Part shown: positions 14,972 to 23,161 of the stretch, piece after piece
How positions within the stretch are numbered: position 1 is the first letter of the stretch
Layout of the letters: each line of letters opens with the position of its first letter
From: Clostridiales bacterium
GTDB taxonomy: Bacteria > Bacillota > Clostridia > Oscillospirales > Oscillospiraceae
DNA length: 37,081 nucleotides
Reading direction: 5' to 3'
NCBI GenBank assembly: GCA_029010715.1
Contig: JAQXKZ010000033.1
Span: 1 to 37,081, forward strand
Made by a program: the position numbers and the translations under genes
The notes under the pieces: model-generated
Database searches by the model: none
What the model was told of the DNA's origin: nothing
The model's input: the letters and a program-made list of their open reading frames with translations, nothing else

Positions 14972-16615
14972 TCAGTGCCTGACGTGTTTTCCGTCCTTGC
15001 CGCGGCTCCCGGAGTCGCCGGACTTGCTTTTCCGGCCTTTGAAGAGCGCCGCAAAGTCGACATTGCCTTTATGCTGCAGCACATAGACACAGCCGGCAAG
15101 TCCGGCCAGAGTCAGAATGGCGACGATCAGGCCGACCTTCACGACTGTACTGACGGAATTGGTCTCATTTCTGTCGGTACGGTGATCCGGCGCCGGGCTT
15201 CCGGAGGCCGGAACATCGGGAGAGGACGAAGGTCCCGCCGATGGAGAAACGCCGGGCGTAGGAGTAGGCGCCTGGCTCGGTGTGGGCGTAGCCTTGGCCT
15301 TGACGGTCACGTTGAAGGTGCAGGTGTACTGACCGTAGACGACGGTGATCTCCTGCGTGCCGGCGGTATTGAGCTGCTTTGGCGTGCAGGTAAAGCCGCT
15401 TGTCAGCTCCTGCGTGCCCTTGTTGGTGACGACGCGCAGCACAAGGCCGCTGCTGTCGAGCTTGTCGCCGACGGTGTACTCCACCTTGGTGGGCCGGGAG
15501 GCGACCGTGATGGTCTTAATTACCTCCTTTTCCTCCGTGACCTTTACAGTAAAGGTACAGGTCTTGCCGGCGTATTTGACGGTTATGGTCTGGCTGCCGG
15601 CAGTATCCATGGTCGTAGGCGAACAGTCGAGGCCGGTGGAGACGTCATAATGTCCGTCGGCAGTATAGGCGCGGATCGACAGGCCCGCGGTCTCGAGCTT
15701 ATCTCCGACCTTGTATTCGGTCTTTTTTGGCAGGGTGACAACGCCTATGCCCTCGACGGAGGCCTCCTTATCGGCAACGGTGACATAGAAATAGCACACG
15801 CAGTTCTGGTAGCTGATCTTCACGGTCTGCGTGCCGGCGGACGGGAAGCTTGACGGCTCCGCGGTAAATCCCTGATTGACGACATCCCAACTGCCGTTGT
15901 CGTAGTTGACCTTTATCTGCAGGCCGGAGGTGTTGAGACTGTCTCCGACGCTGTAGGTGGTCTTGGCCGGCATGCTCTCGATCTCTATCGACTTGACGGT
16001 AGGATTTGTGACCGTCACGAGAACGGGGTCGGAGGTGGCGGAGGTGGTATAGCCGTTGTTGGTGTTCGTCACCACGCAATAGTAATACGAACCGCCGAGC
16101 TGGGTAGTGTCCGGGATATAGGTGTAGGAATTTGCATTTGGTATGGGCACGCTGGCAAAGCCCACGCCGGCATACCACTGATAGCTCAGCATGCCGCCGT
16201 CAGTTGCTGAGGCGCGGACAGACAGCTGCACATTGTAGCCCGGATAGCAGGTGACGTCCTGGCATATCTGTACGTCGGGCGTCGCCGGACTTGCATTTAT
16301 GGAGCAGCTGACGGTTTTCAGCGTGCCGTCAAAATCGCGTATGTTCACAAAAAAGTCCTGAACGCCGGCCAGCATCGGTCTGCCGGAGACGCTGATCTGC
16401 TTGACGTCTCCCGAAGGGCTCTCCTCCAGAATGCAGCCCATGGGCAGATCGTTTGAATAGACATCGGAGTTGACCGGAGCCTCGCCTATATAGTAGTTTA
16501 TCAGCTCACCGGCAACACAACTGTACTGGTCAACAAGTCTTTCCGCGCAGGCTGCGGGCATCATGGCCAGCAGAAGCACAAGGACCGCGGCGAGTGACAC
16601 GGTTATTTTTTTCAT
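14972..16615 (-). CDS. Surface-anchored Ig-like/Big_3 repeat protein
   Basis: This 547-residue protein starts at ATG 16615, where MKKITVSLAAVLVLLL begins a Sec signal peptide (about 1-24, AACA cleavage region) and AGGAAAG precedes it. Longer in-frame sequence upstream overlaps the promoter. Layout: an N-terminal domain (25-105) with few landmarks; an Ig-like domain (112-203, with SYQWYAG and GGSYYYCVVTN); and three Big_3-like repeats (207-280, 287-359, 366-438), each with Y.VGD.L...GL and TAGTQ/TAGSQ followed by a TCTF-type strand. A Pro/Thr/Ser linker (440-482), one membrane helix (489-513) and a basic cytoplasmic tail end the protein. It is an adhesin- or scaffold-like surface protein; its partner is unknown. 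Confidence 0.88.
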   Translation of the reverse strand: MKKITVSLAAVLVLLLAMMPAACAERLVDQYSCVAGELINYYIGEAPVNSDVYSNDLPMGCILEESPSGDVKQISVSGRPMLAGVQDFFVNIRDFDGTLKTVSCSINASPATPDVQICQDVTCYPGYNVQLSVRASATDGGMLSYQWYAGVGFASVPIPNANSYTYIPDTTQLGGSYYYCVVTNTNNGYTTSATSDPVLVTVTNPTVKSIEIESMPAKTTYSVGDSLNTSGLQIKVNYDNGSWDVVNQGFTAEPSSFPSAGTQTVKISYQNCVCYFYVTVADKEASVEGIGVVTLPKKTEYKVGDKLETAGLSIRAYTADGHYDVSTGLDCSPTTMDTAGSQTITVKYAGKTCTFTVKVTEEKEVIKTITVASRPTKVEYTVGDKLDSSGLVLRVVTNKGTQELTSGFTCTPKQLNTAGTQEITVVYGQYTCTFNVTVKAKATPTPSQAPTPTPGVSPSAGPSSSPDVPASGSPAPDHRTDRNETNSVSTVVKVGLIVAILTLAGLAGCVYVLQHKGNVDFAALFKGRKSKSGDSGSRGKDGKHVRH

Positions 16616-16679
16616 AGCAAAAGTCTTTCCTTTCAAGCACAAGAACACAATCTTGGTTTCCCATACTCTGTCAGGGAGC

Positions 16680-16708
16680 ATAATGGCACAAATCACGTCT
16701 TTTGTCAA
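16680..16708 (-). promoter_or_regulatory. Promoter of the Ig-like surface protein gene
   Basis: On the minus strand TTGACA (16708-16703), 17 bases, CATTAT (16685-16680), giving a leader of about 60 bases before ATG 16615. Confidence 0.75.
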
Positions 16709-16773
16709 CAGCATAAGCCGCGGTACGCCGGTAGTTTCCCGACGGTTTTGCATACTCTCCGGTTTTTTGCTTA

Positions 16774-16812
16774 TTGAGGTAAGCGGATGCCTGTGATAGA
16801 ATATGTACATAT
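16774..16812 (+). promoter_or_regulatory. Promoter of the GH13 gene with overlapping palindrome
   Basis: TTGAGG (16774-16779), 17 bases, TAGAAT (16797-16802). A perfect 12-base palindrome ATATGTACATAT (16801-16812) overlaps the -10 and the start region and could bind a regulator. Confidence 0.6.
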
Positions 16813-16866
16813 TATATAAAGCAAAGGGCGTCTCTCTGCACAGGGACGTTAAAAGGAGGAATATCC

Positions 16867-18555
16867 ATGGCCTTTACCCCGTGGTACAAGGAAATGGCCG
16901 TATACCACATATGGCCCAGAAGCTTCTGCGACGGCAACGGCGACGGCATAGGCGACCTCTGGGGCGTGCTGTCAAAGCTCGATTACATAAAGAGCCTGAA
17001 CGTGGACGCCATATGGTTTTCCCCGCTATATCCGTCTCCCAACGCCGACTACGGCTATGACATATCCGACTACACGGACATCAACCCCGAGTACGGCAAT
17101 ATGGAGGTTTTCCGCCAGGTCCTTGACGGCGCGCATGAACGCGGCCTGAGGGTATTCATGGACCTCGTCATCAACCACAGCTCCGACGAACACCCCTGGT
17201 TCAAGGAGAGCAGGAAGTCGAGAGACAATCCCTATCATAATTATTATTACTGGCGGCCGGGGCGCCGCGGCGGTATAAAAGGCAGAAAGCTGCTGCCTCC
17301 AAACAACTGGACCAGCCTGTTTGAGGGCGGGGCCTGGGAGTATGACAGTAATTTAGACGAATTTTATCTGCATTTGTTCGCAAAAAAGCAGCCGGATCTT
17401 AATCTGGATAATCCCGCGGTCCGGGAAGAGGTCAAGAATATACTGCGTTTCTGGCTCGACATGGGGGTAGACGGCTTCAGGGAGGACGTCATCACCTTCA
17501 TATCCAAGGCTCCCGGCCTGCCGGACGCATATCCGAAGCTTCCCGCGGCGAACGGATTGAAGTACTATTCAAACCTTCCCGCGGTGCATGACTATCTGAA
17601 AGAGTTCAAGCGCGACGTATTCAGCCGCTATGACTGTTTTGTCGTCGGCGAAAGCCCGATGACCAGCGCAGATACGGCGCTGCGCTATGTCTCCGAGGGG
17701 CCGGATCAGGTGCTCGACGAGATGATAGCCTTCTCCCACATGGAGGCCGACTGCCTGTTCACCGAGATGCTCCCCCGCCCCTTTGACCTCGTAAGGATGA
17801 AGCGCGCCTTCACCGACTGGCAGCTCAAGCTCGAGGGCCGCGGCTGGAACGCGCTGTACATAGAAAACCACGACCACCCGCGTATAATCAGCCGCTACGG
17901 CAGCGAAAAATACCGCGTGGAGAGCGGTAAGATGCTCGCCGCGATGTATATTCTCCAGCGCGGCACGCCCTTTATATATCAGGGACAGGAGATAGGCATG
18001 ACGAATATCGCCCTCCCGGAGCTGGGCATGTACAAGGACGTTGCGACCTTCAACCTCGCCAGGATCGCCTCAAGGTTCCTGCCGCAGGGGAAGCTCCTGA
18101 AGCTCATACAAAAGGCGACCCGCGAGAACGCGCGCACCCCCGTGCAGTGGAACGACGGTCCCAACGCCGGCTTCAGCACCGGACGTCCATGGTTCAGCGT
18201 CAACAGCAACTACAGAGAGATAAACGTCGCCGCGGCAGAGGCCGATCCGGACTCCATCCTCAACTTCTACCGCAGGCTTCTGGCCTTCCGCCGCGACAAC
18301 CCCGTCGTCCTGTACGGCTCATACAGGGAGCACTTTCCAAAAGATAAAAACTTCTACGTATACGAGCGTAATTACCGCGGCCGCCGTCTGCTCGTCATAT
18401 GCAGCTTCACATCCGAGCAGCTGCGCTTCAACGCGCCGGACGAGATCGACCTGACTAAGTGGGAAATGGTGCTCTCCAATTACAGCATCTGCTTTACCAT
18501 CGGCAACGGCTTCACCTGCCGCCCCTACGAGATGCGCGTATACAGCAATGAATGA
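16867..18555 (+). CDS. GH13 alpha-glucosidase, oligo-1,6-glucosidase type
   Basis: This cytoplasmic glycoside hydrolase would release glucose from isomalto-oligosaccharides. The 562 residues match the GH13 oligo-1,6-glucosidase/trehalose-6-phosphate hydrolase subfamily. Visible marks: YHIWPRSF and DGNGDGIGDL near the N-terminus, DLVINHSSDEHPWF (99-112), the nucleophile Asp207 in GFREDVI, the acid/base Glu262 in VVGESPM, and Asp336 in ENHDHPR. A valine directly after the nucleophile is the residue associated with alpha-1,6 rather than alpha-1,4 preference in this subfamily. No signal peptide is seen. AGGAGG precedes the ATG. No sugar transporter is adjacent, so the substrate source is unclear; ispE follows in an apparent operon. 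Confidence 0.9.
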   Translation: MAFTPWYKEMAVYHIWPRSFCDGNGDGIGDLWGVLSKLDYIKSLNVDAIWFSPLYPSPNADYGYDISDYTDINPEYGNMEVFRQVLDGAHERGLRVFMDLVINHSSDEHPWFKESRKSRDNPYHNYYYWRPGRRGGIKGRKLLPPNNWTSLFEGGAWEYDSNLDEFYLHLFAKKQPDLNLDNPAVREEVKNILRFWLDMGVDGFREDVITFISKAPGLPDAYPKLPAANGLKYYSNLPAVHDYLKEFKRDVFSRYDCFVVGESPMTSADTALRYVSEGPDQVLDEMIAFSHMEADCLFTEMLPRPFDLVRMKRAFTDWQLKLEGRGWNALYIENHDHPRIISRYGSEKYRVESGKMLAAMYILQRGTPFIYQGQEIGMTNIALPELGMYKDVATFNLARIASRFLPQGKLLKLIQKATRENARTPVQWNDGPNAGFSTGRPWFSVNSNYREINVAAAEADPDSILNFYRRLLAFRRDNPVVLYGSYREHFPKDKNFYVYERNYRGRRLLVICSFTSEQLRFNAPDEIDLTKWEMVLSNYSICFTIGNGFTCRPYEMRVYSNE

Positions 18556-18565
18556 GGTGCTGAAC

Positions 18566-19450
18566 ATGCCAGACAGAATTGAAGAAAAGGCCTACGCCAA
18601 GCTTAATATATCCCTGGACGTGACCGAGCGGCGGAGCGACGGTTATCACGACATGCTTATGGTGATGCAGACCGTCTCCCTGTACGACGAGGTCAGCATA
18701 ATGCTCAACGGCAGCGGCAGGGTTCGCGCGCGAACCAGCCTCGCTTTCGTCCCCGGCGACGAAAGAAACCTCGCGGTCAGGGCCGCGCTGCGTTTTCTAT
18801 CTGCCATAGACGCCGGTGAGCAGGGCATGGATATACAAATAGACAAGCGTATTCCGGTCGGCGCCGGTATGGGCGGCGGTTCCGCCGACGCCGCGGCCGT
18901 TCTCCGGGCGCTAAACCGAATGTACGGCAGCCCTCTCTCCCCGGAGGAATTGGAAGCGCTCAGCGGCGACGTAGGCTCCGACGTGCCTTTCTGTGTGCGC
19001 GGCGGAACGGCGCTTGCCTCCGGCCGCGGTGAAAAGCTCGAGACCCTGCCGGACATGCCCGAATGCCGCTTTATTATATGCAAACCCTCCTTCTCAATAT
19101 CCACGCCGGATCTGTTTAAAAAGCTCGATCAGATACGCCTGCGCTGCCATCCCGACACCGCCGGGCTTACCGAGGCCCTGCGCCGGCAGGATCTCGCGCA
19201 GATCTGCCGGCGGATATACAACGTCTTTGAGGACGTTGACGACCGGCGCATGAACACGGTCGCGGAGATAAAGGGTATACTTCTCGACCACGGCGCACTG
19301 GGCGCGGCGATGACGGGCACCGGCTCCGCCGTGTTCGGTGTATTCACGCCGGGCAGCGACACCGCGCAGGTGCAGGCGCTGCTGAAAAACGAATACGCCT
19401 TCTGCGAAAGCGCCGGCTGTATCGGCGTACTGAACGCGCCGTCCGTCTGA
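18566..19450 (+). CDS. ispE: 4-diphosphocytidyl-2-C-methyl-D-erythritol kinase
   Basis: IspE phosphorylates CDP-methylerythritol in the MEP isoprenoid pathway. The 294-residue GHMP kinase has the N-terminal EKAYAKLNISLDV, the Gly-rich ATP motif PVGAGMGGGSADAA, LSGDVGSDVPFCVRGGTAL, and a C-terminal MTGTGSAVFGVF. The start is placed at ATG 18566 because GAGGTG precedes it at 7 bases; an ATG at 18548 overlaps the preceding gene's end. It lies 10 bases after the GH13 gene and upstream of spoIIR. Confidence 0.95.
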   Translation: MPDRIEEKAYAKLNISLDVTERRSDGYHDMLMVMQTVSLYDEVSIMLNGSGRVRARTSLAFVPGDERNLAVRAALRFLSAIDAGEQGMDIQIDKRIPVGAGMGGGSADAAAVLRALNRMYGSPLSPEELEALSGDVGSDVPFCVRGGTALASGRGEKLETLPDMPECRFIICKPSFSISTPDLFKKLDQIRLRCHPDTAGLTEALRRQDLAQICRRIYNVFEDVDDRRMNTVAEIKGILLDHGALGAAMTGTGSAVFGVFTPGSDTAQVQALLKNEYAFCESAGCIGVLNAPSV

Positions 19451-19466
19451 TACGGGACCCACACCG

Positions 19467-19488
19467 AAAGCGGACAGAGTCTGCTTTT
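19467..19488 (+). terminator. Possible terminator after ispE
   Basis: AAAGCGGAC and GTCTGCTTT form a 9-bp stem (one G-U) with a 3-base loop and a short T-run. It separates ispE from spoIIR, although the tail is weak. Confidence 0.5.
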
Positions 19489-19664
19489 ACCAGCGTCACA
19501 TGTGCTCCGGAGGCCGAATGAGGCGGCTTCTGCGTATTCGGCGCAGGGTCTCGGCGCCGGGAAGGCCGCGTTTTCAACAGAAAGTCCGCTGCTTTATTCT
19601 GTTTATATCCGGGAGGAACCGTCAATACTATTTGTACATTACATAACAGTAAGGCGGTTTTTCT

Positions 19665-20291
19665 ATGGACAAAAGAAGATTTCTGAAGATCTGGGAAGCC
19701 TCGGCGCTTGTGGCTCTCTGCATATGTCTCTGCGCCGCGGTATGGGCGCAGGGACGGCAGCTCTCCATAAGCGCGGGACTTGTGCGCCTGCACGTATTGG
19801 CCGCGTCCGACGATGAATACGAGCAGGAGCTGAAGCTGCGCGTGCGCGACGCGGTGCTCGATTATATAAGCCCGCGGCTCGAACCGGCGGAGACTCCCGC
19901 CGAGGCCCGCTCAATACTGCGCGGCGAGCTGGAGGGTATAGGCCAGGCCGCGGCTGCGGCCGCCGAGGGCCGCGCGGTCACGGTGAGCCTCGGGCCGGAG
20001 CTGTATCCGCGCCGCGACTATGCAGGCTTCGCGCTGCCCGCCGGGCGCTATGAGTCGCTGCGCATCATCCTCGGCGAGGGCGAGGGCCACAACTGGTGGT
20101 GCATCGTGTTCCCGCCGGTTTGCCTGTCGGCGGTGCAGTCCGAACCGATAGAGGAGGCTATGTCTGCGGAGGACTATGCGCTTATCACCCGGCAGGACGG
20201 CTACGAGCTGCGCTTCCGCACAGTCGAGCTCTGGGGCGAGCTGCTCGAAAAGCTGGAAGAAAACGGCTGGATAACCTCCGGCGGCGAATGA
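19665..20291 (+). CDS. spoIIR: Stage II sporulation protein R
   Basis: SpoIIR is made in the forespore and exported to trigger SpoIIGA processing of pro-SigE in the mother cell. The 208-residue protein has an N-terminal membrane or signal segment (residues about 12-28), then the family core: LRVRDAVLDYI, GPELYPRRDYAGF, LPAGRYESLRIILGEGEGHNWWCIVFPPVC. AAGGCGG lies 8 bases before the ATG. SigF control is expected from the family, but I could not find a convincing SigF -10 in the 170 bases upstream. With sigG it marks the organism as a spore-former. Confidence 0.95.
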   Translation: MDKRRFLKIWEASALVALCICLCAAVWAQGRQLSISAGLVRLHVLAASDDEYEQELKLRVRDAVLDYISPRLEPAETPAEARSILRGELEGIGQAAAAAAEGRAVTVSLGPELYPRRDYAGFALPAGRYESLRIILGEGEGHNWWCIVFPPVCLSAVQSEPIEEAMSAEDYALITRQDGYELRFRTVELWGELLEKLEENGWITSGGE

Positions 20292-20294
20292 CTC

Positions 20295-20444
20295 TCATCG
20301 CTGCGGCGGCCCGAAGCGGACAGCCCTGCTCTTGGGCTTTTTACCGGGCATCAGCCCCGCCGGAACGCTTTTCTCCCGGTTTGCCCGGACTCTTTTCCAT
20401 ACCTCTTCAAAGCCCTGCAGCCCGGGCTGGAATTCCTTGTTCAC
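20295..20444 (-). CDS. Possible small basic protein of unknown function
   Basis: A 49-residue reading frame starts at GTG 20444 with GGAGATG 6 bases upstream. It runs from MNKEFQPGLQGFEEVWKR into a basic tail (GKKPKSRAVRFGPPQR). It lies antisense in the gap between spoIIR and rsmE. There is no recognised domain. The good ribosome binding site, the amphipathic FEEVWKRV segment and the charge pattern support it, but its short length means it could be chance. Confidence 0.4.
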   Translation of the reverse strand: MNKEFQPGLQGFEEVWKRVRANREKSVPAGLMPGKKPKSRAVRFGPPQR

Positions 20445-20519
20445 ATGTATCATCTCCATAAAGCTTTCTTTTTCGGGACAAAGCAAGAATATTTTCCCCG
20501 GGCCATTTTATGCCGGCTC

Positions 20520-20548
20520 TTGCAAAGACGTCAAAACTATGAGATAAT
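20520..20548 (+). promoter_or_regulatory. Promoter of rsmE
   Basis: TTGCAA (20520-20525), 17 bases, GATAAT (20543-20548), about 48 bases upstream of the rsmE ATG. Confidence 0.65.
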
Positions 20549-20602
20549 TAATTACTACGATGCGTATTGTTTATTCTTATTCAAAATACAGGAGAGACGA
20601 TT

Positions 20603-21334
20603 ATGCCGAGATTTTTTGTGGCCGGGACCAATATCATGGGCGGCATGGCAATAATGAAGGGCCGGGACGCCGAGCATGTGAAGGTGCTGCGTCTGCGTCC
20701 GGGCGAGGATATGATAATCTGCGACGGCAGGGGCACGGACTATAAGTGCCGCCTCGTCAGCGCAGACAGGGAGCAGGTCGAGGCCGAGGTCATCGAGGTC
20801 GTGCCCTGTCCCGCCGAGCCGAGCGTGAAGGTAACTGTGCTCTGCGGTCTGCCGAAAGGCGACAAGACAGACTACATAATTCAGAAATGCGTCGAGGCCG
20901 GCGCATATGAGATCATGTTCTTCAGCTCCGAGCGCTGCGTCGCGCGCCCGGACAAGCCCGAAAAAAAGCTGGAGCGCTGGCAGCGTATCGCCGAGGAGGC
21001 CGCCAAGCAGTCCGGCCGCGGCATTATACCGCAGGTCAGCTGGGCCGGCGATTTTACCGCGGTACTCGATATAGCGGTGAAAAAGGATCTCGCCCTGTTC
21101 ATGTACGAGACCGGCGAGCGCGAAAAGCTCGATGAGGTCCTGTCGGAGCACAGGGACATTGAGACCGCAGCGATCATAACCGGGCCGGAGGGCGGTTTTG
21201 CCCAGTTTGAGGCTGATCTTGCGCGCATCTGCAAGCTGCACATCTGCTCGATGGGAGAACGTATACTGCGCTGTGAGACGGCGCCGGTCGTTGCGCTCAC
21301 CGCGGCGATGTACGCAACCGGAAACCTGTCATAA
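20603..21334 (+). CDS. rsmE: 16S rRNA (uracil(1498)-N3)-methyltransferase
   Basis: RsmE is a SPOUT-class methyltransferase that modifies U1498 of 16S rRNA with SAM. The 243-residue product begins MPRFFVAG and has an N-terminal PUA-like part (HVKVLRLRPGEDMIICDGRG). The C-terminal trefoil-knot motifs are IITGPEGGFAQFE and the ERILRCETAPVVAL segment. The start at 20603 follows GGAGA at 7 bases; the in-frame ATG at 20567 has no ribosome binding site. A hairpin follows the stop codon. Confidence 0.95.
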   Translation: MPRFFVAGTNIMGGMAIMKGRDAEHVKVLRLRPGEDMIICDGRGTDYKCRLVSADREQVEAEVIEVVPCPAEPSVKVTVLCGLPKGDKTDYIIQKCVEAGAYEIMFFSSERCVARPDKPEKKLERWQRIAEEAAKQSGRGIIPQVSWAGDFTAVLDIAVKKDLALFMYETGEREKLDEVLSEHRDIETAAIITGPEGGFAQFEADLARICKLHICSMGERILRCETAPVVALTAAMYATGNLS

Positions 21335-21350
21335 GAAGTAAAAAACACAG

Positions 21351-21375
21351 CGGCCTGCGCACACTGCGCAGGCCG
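21351..21375. terminator. Hairpin after rsmE
   Basis: CGGCCTGCGCA and TGCGCAGGCCG form a perfect 11-bp stem with a 3-base loop. TAAATTT follows on the plus strand; a real T-run exists only on the minus side, so termination of rsmE is probably partial. Confidence 0.5.
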
Positions 21376-21397
21376 TAAATTTCGTAAAGGATACCCT

Positions 21398-23074
21398 ATG
21401 TTTCTGTTGAATACAATTCTGCTCGTGCTCGCCGCCGCATTTCTGGCGCTGGCCATAATAAAAAACAGCCGGAGCTGTCAGGCCGGGTCCGCCGTGACCG
21501 ATGCCGGGAGCCTTCGCATGAACCGCAGGCTGTACAGGGCGCTGCTCCTGTCTGTTCTGCTTTTCGGCATCGCCGCTCGCCTCTGGCAGTTCGGAATCAT
21601 ACCCGGAGGCGTCAATCAGGACGGTGCAATGGCCGGGGTCGACGGCAAGGCTCTCGCCGACTACGGCACCGACCGCTTCGGCACCTGGCTGCCCTGCCAT
21701 CTCTACGCCTGGGGTTTCGGCCAGATGAGCAGTCTGCTGTCATACATGGTCGCACCGCTCGTCAGGCTTTTCGGCCTGAGCGTCGTCACGCTCAGGCTCC
21801 CGCTGCTGATCGCGAGCGTTTTCGGCGCGCTGTTCTTTTATCTTTTCATGCGCGATATTTTCGGACCCGAGGTCGGCCTTATCTCCGCATTCATAGTCGC
21901 GGTAAACCCCTGGCACTTCATGCAGAGCCGCTGGGCGCTCGACTGTAATCTGCTGCCGCATTTCTTTATGGGCGGTCTGTATTTTCTCAACCGCGGTCTG
22001 AGCGGAAAAAAGCGCTTTCTGTACATCTCCATGGTCTTTTTCGGCCTGTGCATGTACTGCTACGGCATCACCGTATATACCATACCCTTGTTTCTTCTTG
22101 TTGTATGTATATTCTATACAGTAAAAAAGCGCCTGAGCTTCACCGACGCCGCCGGCTGCGCCCTGGTCTACCTGCTCATAGCATGGCCCTTTATTCTGAC
22201 CATGGCCGTGAACTTTTTCAGGTGGGACAGCATAGCTCTCCCGTTCGTGACCATACAGTATTTTCCGGACAGCATACGCTCCGGCGATATACTCTTCTTC
22301 TCAGGGCACCCGCTGCAGCAGCTTTGGAAAAACATATGCAGTCTGACAAATATTACAATACTCCAGCGCAGGGACCTTCCATGGAACGATATGCCCGGTT
22401 TCGGAACCATGTACCTGTTCACTCTGCCCTTCGCCGCGGGGGGACTCATCCAGCTGCACAGAAGCAGCGCCGGAAGTGAAAAACAGCTCGTGCTGTTTTC
22501 GCTTCTGACGGGTATATGGGTCGGCCTCGTTACCGACAGTGTGAATGTCAACCGCGTAAATATCATATTCTATGCTCTCATGATGCTCAACGTGCTTGGG
22601 ATATATTACATCCTGCAGGCGCTGCCAAAAACGCTTATCCCCATGCTCTGTGCATTTGTGCTGTCGGCGTCCCTGATGCTCGGGACATACTTCGGCGGCT
22701 ATGCCGGTGAAATAAAATACTACTTTTACGGCGGTTTCGGCGAAGCGCTCGAAGCGGCAGAGGCATCCGGAGCGGACAGGCTCTATATCTGTCTGGGAGA
22801 AGAGCACGCAAACAGTCAGGCGACGGCGGAAATACTGACTCTCTTTTATGACCGGACCGACGCGCAGTATTTTCAGGGTAAGGACGTCAGCTCTGACGGC
22901 CGGCTGCCGTACAGAGAGCGCTACACGTATATAAGCTCATGCGCGGAGCTGTCCGAACTGACCGGCAGCGCAGGCGCGGCCTTTGTGGCGCCGGCACGCA
23001 GCGCATCCGTATTCGACGGAAACGGCTACACCGTCACCGTATGCGGCAGCTACTGCGCGGCGGTGAAGAACTGA
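21398..23074 (+). CDS. GT-C membrane glycosyltransferase (ArnT/PMT family 39-like)
   Basis: A 558-residue polytopic protein with about eleven to twelve membrane helices and a soluble C-terminal region of about 110 residues. The first large external loop reads GGVNQDGAMAGVDGKALADYGTDRFG, with the acidic catalytic residues expected of GT-C enzymes of the PMT_2/ArnT type. Later marks are TLRLPLLIASVFGALFFYLF, VAVNPWHFMQSRWALDCNLLPHF and NVNRVNIIF. Such enzymes transfer a sugar from a polyprenyl-phosphate carrier to a lipid, polymer or protein outside the membrane. It is about 8 kb from the GT2-SMR cassette and could be its terminal transferase. AAAGGA precedes the ATG. Confidence 0.85.
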   Translation: MFLLNTILLVLAAAFLALAIIKNSRSCQAGSAVTDAGSLRMNRRLYRALLLSVLLFGIAARLWQFGIIPGGVNQDGAMAGVDGKALADYGTDRFGTWLPCHLYAWGFGQMSSLLSYMVAPLVRLFGLSVVTLRLPLLIASVFGALFFYLFMRDIFGPEVGLISAFIVAVNPWHFMQSRWALDCNLLPHFFMGGLYFLNRGLSGKKRFLYISMVFFGLCMYCYGITVYTIPLFLLVVCIFYTVKKRLSFTDAAGCALVYLLIAWPFILTMAVNFFRWDSIALPFVTIQYFPDSIRSGDILFFSGHPLQQLWKNICSLTNITILQRRDLPWNDMPGFGTMYLFTLPFAAGGLIQLHRSSAGSEKQLVLFSLLTGIWVGLVTDSVNVNRVNIIFYALMMLNVLGIYYILQALPKTLIPMLCAFVLSASLMLGTYFGGYAGEIKYYFYGGFGEALEAAEASGADRLYICLGEEHANSQATAEILTLFYDRTDAQYFQGKDVSSDGRLPYRERYTYISSCAELSELTGSAGAAFVAPARSASVFDGNGYTVTVCGSYCAAVKN

Positions 23075-23112
23075 CCGGCGCCGGGGTGCATGCAAGGTGT
23101 ATACGACAAAGT

Positions 23113-23140
23113 AAAAGGGACGGCCTGAGCCGTCCCTTTT
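23113..23140. terminator. Bidirectional terminator
   Basis: AAAAGGGACGGC and GCCGTCCCTTTT form a perfect 12-bp stem with loop CTGA. It lies between the convergent GT-C and EFR1 genes, and A/T-runs serve both directions. Confidence 0.9.
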
Positions 23141-23161
23141 CACATGTTCTGTTACCGCTTA

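Noticed and set aside
16616-16810. N-terminal extension of the Ig-like surface protein
   Set aside because: It covers the gene's own TTGACA-17-CATTAT promoter and would hide the signal peptide.
19451-19664. Possible SigF promoter before spoIIR
   Set aside because: GTTTATA is seen but no GGnnAnAnTn element at the right distance, so it is not called.
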